Positions 60,666 through 64,000 of a stretch of DNA of 64,000 nucleotides are shown here, piece after piece. A program made the position numbers and the translations under genes. The notes beneath the pieces were generated by a model. That model ran no database searches and had not been told where the DNA came from. It saw nothing but the letters and a program-made list of their open reading frames with translations. Numbering within the stretch: position 1 is the first letter of the stretch; the number at the start of each line of letters is the position of its first letter. The DNA lies in the NCBI RefSeq assembly GCF_014764705.1, contig NZ_JACXXG010000008.1, positions 1 through 64,000 of the forward strand, written 5' to 3'. The DNA comes from Stutzerimonas kunmingensis (GTDB taxonomy: Bacteria; Pseudomonadota; Gammaproteobacteria; Pseudomonadales; Pseudomonadaceae).

Positions 60666-62492
60666 ATGAGTGGCGACCTGCTGCTGGTTCTCGCCCTGCT
60701 CACCGGCTGCATCTGCCTGTTCGCGCTGAACAAGCCACGCATGGACGTGGTGGCGGTACTGGCCATGGTCGCGCTGCCGCTCACTGGTGTGCTCAGCGTG
60801 CAGGAGGCACTGGCCGGTTTCAGCGATCCTAGCGTGGTGTTGATCGCCACCCTGTTCGTCATCGGCGACGGCCTGGTGCGCACCGGCATCGCCTATCGCC
60901 TGGGCGACTGGCTGATGCGTACCGCCGGCAGCAGCGAGACCCGCTTGCTGATTCTGCTGATGCTGGCCGTCGCGGGGCTCGGCTCGGTGATGAGTTCGAC
61001 CGGCGTGGTGGCGATCTTCATTCCCGTGGTGCTCGGCATCGCCAATCGCATGAAGGTCTCGCCACGGCGGCTGATGATGCCGCTGGCGTTCGCCGGCCTG
61101 ATCAGCGGCATGCTGACGCTGGTGGCGACGCCGCCGAACCTGGTGATCAACAGCGAACTGCGCCGCGCCGGGCTCGACGGCTTCGCCTTCTTCGATTTCA
61201 CCCCCATCGGCCTGGCGATTCTGTTGCTCGGCGTCGGCTACATGCTGCTGGCACGCCGCTGGCTGGGCAGCGACAAGCGCAGCGAAGCGACAGAACATCG
61301 CCATACGCTGGCGGATCTGGCGCGAGAGTATCGACTGGAAGAACGCGAGCGGCGACTGCGGGTGATGCCGGGATCGATTCTCGCCAACCAGGCGCTGGAC
61401 GAGCTGAAGCTGCGAACCCAGTACGGCATCAACGTGATCGCCGTGGAACGCCATGACCGCTTTCGCAACCTTCTGCTGATCGCGACGGGCAATACCGAAC
61501 TGTTCGTCGGCGATGTGCTGCTGGTCGATCTGGCCAGCCCGGCCATCGGCTTGCTCGGCGCCTATCAGGAGCTGGGCCTCGAACCCCTGCAACTCAGCAC
61601 CTCCTACTATTCGGTGCACGGTCGCGAGCTGGGGCTGGCGGAAGTGGCGCTGCCACCGGAATCGCGCCTACCGGGCAAGACCATCCAGCAACTGGGTTTT
61701 CGCAGCCGGCACAAGCTCAACGTGGTCGGTCTGCGCCGCAATCGCCAAGCCCTGCAGGGGCTGCTGGTGGATGAAAAGCTCAAGCCAGCCGATACGCTGC
61801 TGGTGGCCGGCAGCTGGAAGCACATTCACCGTCTGCAGGGCATAAGCCGCGACTTCCTCGTGCTGAGCCTGCCGGCCGAGGTGGACGATGTGGCGCCCGC
61901 GGCCAACCAGGCACCGTTCGCGCTGCTCGGGCTGGCGGTGATGGTTACATTGATGGTCAGCGGCCTGGTGCCCAACGTGCTGGCGGCGCTGATTGGCTGC
62001 CTGGTCATGGGCCTGTTCCGCTGCATCGACATGGACAGCGCCTACAAGGCGATTCACTGGCAAAGCCTGGTGCTGATCGTCGGCATGCTGCCGTTCGCCC
62101 TGGCGTTGCAGAAGACCGGCGGCATCGCCCTGGCGACATCGGGGCTGGTCGGCCTGCTCGGCGACGCCGGACCGCATGCCCTGCTCGCCTGCCTGTTTTT
62201 GCTGACCGCAGTGATCGGGCTGTTCATCTCCAACACGGCGACGGCTGTGCTGATGGCACCCGTTGCGCTGTCCACCGCCGAGCAGCTGGGCGCCTCGCCC
62301 TATCCGTTCGCCATGATCGTCGCGCTGGCGGCCTCCGCCGCGTTCATGACGCCGATTTCCTCGCCGGTGAACACCCTGGTGCTCGGTCCCGGGCAATACC
62401 GCTTCGCCGACTTCGTCCGAGTTGGCGTGCCCTTTACCGCGCTGATCATGATCGTCTCGGTGCTGCTGGTGCCGCTGCTGTTTCCGCTATGA
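60666..62492 (+). CDS. SLC13/DASS-family permease with two RCK_C (TrkA-C) domains
   Basis: 608 residues with about ten membrane helices in two halves (1-195 and 415-608). Between them is a cytoplasmic insert (about 200-400) with two TrkA-C-like repeats, around RLRVMPGSILANQALDELKL and LPGKTIQQLGFRSRHKLNVVGL. The membrane motifs are VATPPNLVINSEL in the first half and ISNTATAVLMAPVAL and MTPISSPVNTLVLGP in the second, typical of Na+-coupled anion transporters. The substrate could be sulfate, a dicarboxylate or another anion; it cannot be decided here. It is co-transcribed with the small winged-helix gene. Confidence 0.88.
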   Translation: MSGDLLLVLALLTGCICLFALNKPRMDVVAVLAMVALPLTGVLSVQEALAGFSDPSVVLIATLFVIGDGLVRTGIAYRLGDWLMRTAGSSETRLLILLMLAVAGLGSVMSSTGVVAIFIPVVLGIANRMKVSPRRLMMPLAFAGLISGMLTLVATPPNLVINSELRRAGLDGFAFFDFTPIGLAILLLGVGYMLLARRWLGSDKRSEATEHRHTLADLAREYRLEERERRLRVMPGSILANQALDELKLRTQYGINVIAVERHDRFRNLLLIATGNTELFVGDVLLVDLASPAIGLLGAYQELGLEPLQLSTSYYSVHGRELGLAEVALPPESRLPGKTIQQLGFRSRHKLNVVGLRRNRQALQGLLVDEKLKPADTLLVAGSWKHIHRLQGISRDFLVLSLPAEVDDVAPAANQAPFALLGLAVMVTLMVSGLVPNVLAALIGCLVMGLFRCIDMDSAYKAIHWQSLVLIVGMLPFALALQKTGGIALATSGLVGLLGDAGPHALLACLFLLTAVIGLFISNTATAVLMAPVALSTAEQLGASPYPFAMIVALAASAAFMTPISSPVNTLVLGPGQYRFADFVRVGVPFTALIMIVSVLLVPLLFPL

Positions 62493-62602
62493 ATGCCGGC
62501 TGCCTCGGGACACCCACCGACGGGTAGCCAGCGAAAAGTGGCATGGCGGCTGAAAGGGCCAGCCGTTAAGCTCCAGCTCTCATTCTAAAAAGAACAGACT
62601 CC

Positions 62603-63772
62603 ATGCCTCAGCGTGTCGCCCTGTTTCCGGTCCTGCTGGCCGGTGCCGTTCTCTTGTTGGTCGTCCATGGCCTTGGCCGCTTCGTCTACACCCCGCTGCT
62701 GCCCTGGCTGGTGGAGGACGGTCTGTTGACCGTGCAGGAAGGCGCCAGCATCGCCAGCTGGAACTACCTGGGCTATCTGATCGGCGCCCTGCTCGCGGTG
62801 CGCTGGCATCGCGTCGCGCAGATCCGCCGTACGCTGCCCTGGGCACTAGCGCTACACGTCTTGAGCGCCCTGCTGCAGACCCAGGCGGAATCCGCTGACG
62901 CCCTCGCCGCATTGCGCCTGGCCAATGGCATCAGCAACGGTCTGGTATTCGTCCAGGCGCCCTCGCTGATCCTCGAATGGCTGGCGCGACAGCAGCGCGT
63001 TTCCTCCAGTGGCCTGGTCTATCTCGGTGTCTGCGTCGGGCTGATTCTCTCCAGTTTGCTGGTGAGCCTGAGCGACGGGTACCTGCTGGGAGCCGAGCGT
63101 TGGTGGCCAGCGGCGTTGCTTTCGATACCGCTGGCCTGGTGGGGCTGGCGGCAGCTGTCGCGGCTGGACATGCCTGACGAGGAAAAGGCCCATTCTGCGG
63201 AGGAGCCACCCAGCGGCAAACTGCTCGATCGCTCCAGCACACCGCTGTTTCTTTCCTATGCCGGCGCCGGCATGGGCTACATCCTGCCGATGACTTTCCT
63301 GCCGATGGTCGCGCGTCTGCAGGTGGAGCCCGGTGACTTCCTCATCGGTGGCAGCTGGCTGGTGGTGGCGCTGGCGACGCTGCCGGCGCCCTGGCTGTGG
63401 AATCGTCTCGGCGTGCGCATGGGTGACGACATCGCCTTGCGCCTGAGCTATCTCACTCAACTGCTCGGCGTACTGGCCGCGCTGCTGCTGCCCGGCGCGG
63501 TCGGCATCCTGCTCTGTGCGGTACTGGTCGGCGGCACCTTTCTCGGCACGGTGCTGCTGACCCAGCGTCTGGCGCGGACACTGCATCCACATCAAGGACC
63601 GCGGCTGTCGGCGGCGCTGATCGCACTCTACGGCCTGACCCAGCTCGCCGCACCCTGGCTGACCAGCATCTGGATGGGGATGGGCGGCAGCCTGCACAGT
63701 GCCTTCTGGCTCGGCGCGGGGGCGCTGCTCTGGGGGTTGTTCTGGATGCTGATGGTGCCGCGCCGCCGTTAG
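62603..63772 (+). CDS. MFS transporter of the YbfB/YjiJ family
   Basis: 389 residues with 12 predicted helices. The N-terminal [21 protein letters not shown] and [18 protein letters not shown] are the family signature. The middle loop is short and acidic ([18 protein letters not shown]). The substrate is not known for this family. It lies 110 bases after the permease gene, with no clear terminator between them. Confidence 0.88.
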   Translation: MPQRVALFPVLLAGAVLLLVVHGLGRFVYTPLLPWLVEDGLLTVQEGASIASWNYLGYLIGALLAVRWHRVAQIRRTLPWALALHVLSALLQTQAESADALAALRLANGISNGLVFVQAPSLILEWLARQQRVSSSGLVYLGVCVGLILSSLLVSLSDGYLLGAERWWPAALLSIPLAWWGWRQLSRLDMPDEEKAHSAEEPPSGKLLDRSSTPLFLSYAGAGMGYILPMTFLPMVARLQVEPGDFLIGGSWLVVALATLPAPWLWNRLGVRMGDDIALRLSYLTQLLGVLAALLLPGAVGILLCAVLVGGTFLGTVLLTQRLARTLHPHQGPRLSAALIALYGLTQLAAPWLTSIWMGMGGSLHSAFWLGAGALLWGLFWMLMVPRRR

Positions 63773-63843
63773 CAACGAGACCTATCCGCGGGCAGCGGTT
63801 GTGGGACAATGCGCGCCCCAGCCGCCAACCTCCCGCTGATCAG

Positions 63844-64000
63844 ATGCCGCGCAGATCCCCGTCCTCGACTCCGCAGCCCGGCCGTGCCGAACCCGGCAAG
63901 GCCGTACTGCATCCACGCAACCGCCATACCGGCCGCTACGACTTCCCGGCGCTGATTGCTGGCTGCCCGGAGCTGGTCGAGTACGTAATCCTCAATCCCT
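63844..64000 (+). CDS. rlmF: 23S rRNA adenine-1618 N6-methyltransferase RlmF, start only
   Basis: Only the first 52 codons are in the window, from the ATG at 63844. [17 protein letters not shown] is the distinctive N-terminal motif of RlmF (YbiN), preceded by a variable Ser/Pro/Arg-rich leader of about 20 residues. The catalytic domain lies beyond the window end. Confidence 0.85.
   Translation, partial: MPRRSPSSTPQPGRAEPGKAVLHPRNRHTGRYDFPALIAGCPELVEYVILNP

Overview
The window is high-GC gammaproteobacterial chromosome and looks like Pseudomonas in the broad sense, most probably the Stutzerimonas (Pseudomonas stutzeri) group. That rests on recognised proteins (OprC, a 556-residue LeuA, PilF, the isc set, LptF/LptG with non-ATG starts) and on gene order that, from memory, follows P. 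aeruginosa PAO1 over long stretches: argF-ABC ATPase; tadA-multicopper oxidase-guaA-guaB; der-bamB-yfgM-hisS-ispG-rodZ-pilF-rlmN-ndk-iscX-fdx-hscA-hscB-iscA-iscU-iscS-iscR-cysE-trmJ-suhB; secF-secD-yajC-tgt-queA; lptG-lptF-pepA-holC-valS. Almost everything is core genome. I found no prophage, CRISPR array, secretion island or defence cluster. The only mobile DNA is the tail of an ISL3-family transposase at the left edge. Layout: 1-5.3 kb holds the transposase tail, a VanZ-like protein, grxD, argF with a translationally coupled ABC ATPase, tadA and a Tat-exported multicopper oxidase. 5.3-9.2 kb holds guaBA behind a clear promoter and an uncharacterised two-CPEC protein. 9.3-13.5 kb holds xseA, an M23 peptidase, an isochorismatase-like hydrolase and a MscS-family channel, ending in a 120-bp inverted-repeat element. 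13.7-16.3 kb is a copper-uptake pair (OprC plus a His-rich DUF2946 protein). 16.6-25.5 kb holds leuA, a zinc alcohol dehydrogenase, a YigM-like transporter, endonuclease I, two small membrane proteins, an omega-amidase/aminotransferase pair and a first serine acetyltransferase. 25.5-43.1 kb is a long, mostly minus-strand housekeeping block: ribosome assembly (Der), outer-membrane assembly (BamB), HisRS, isoprenoid synthesis (IspG), cell shape (RodZ), type IV pili (PilF), RlmN, Ndk and the whole ISC iron-sulfur machinery under an IscR-type promoter. A second serine acetyltransferase lies just upstream of iscR and would supply cysteine, the sulfur source of IscS; IspG, RlmN and Fdx are iron-sulfur proteins made nearby. 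43.1-49.2 kb carries a glycine-zipper protein and the queA-tgt-yajC-secD-secF series. A tRNA-Leu(CAA) with a textbook promoter follows, then a cold-shock protein, an RDD protein, the LptFG lipopolysaccharide exporter, pepA, holC, valS, NhaD, a small winged-helix protein coupled to an SLC13-type permease, an MFS transporter and the start of rlmF at the right edge. No undescribed multi-gene system is convincing here. The best leads are small: tandem stem-loops with CGGAGG loops in front of argF, a repeated CCTGGCCAGG palindrome in front of the winged-helix/permease pair, a second inverted repeat behind the IscR-type iscR promoter, the OprC/DUF2946 copper pair, and two conserved proteins of unknown function. 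Coordinates and motifs were read from the sequence by eye; family names come from recognising motifs, and no database search was run.
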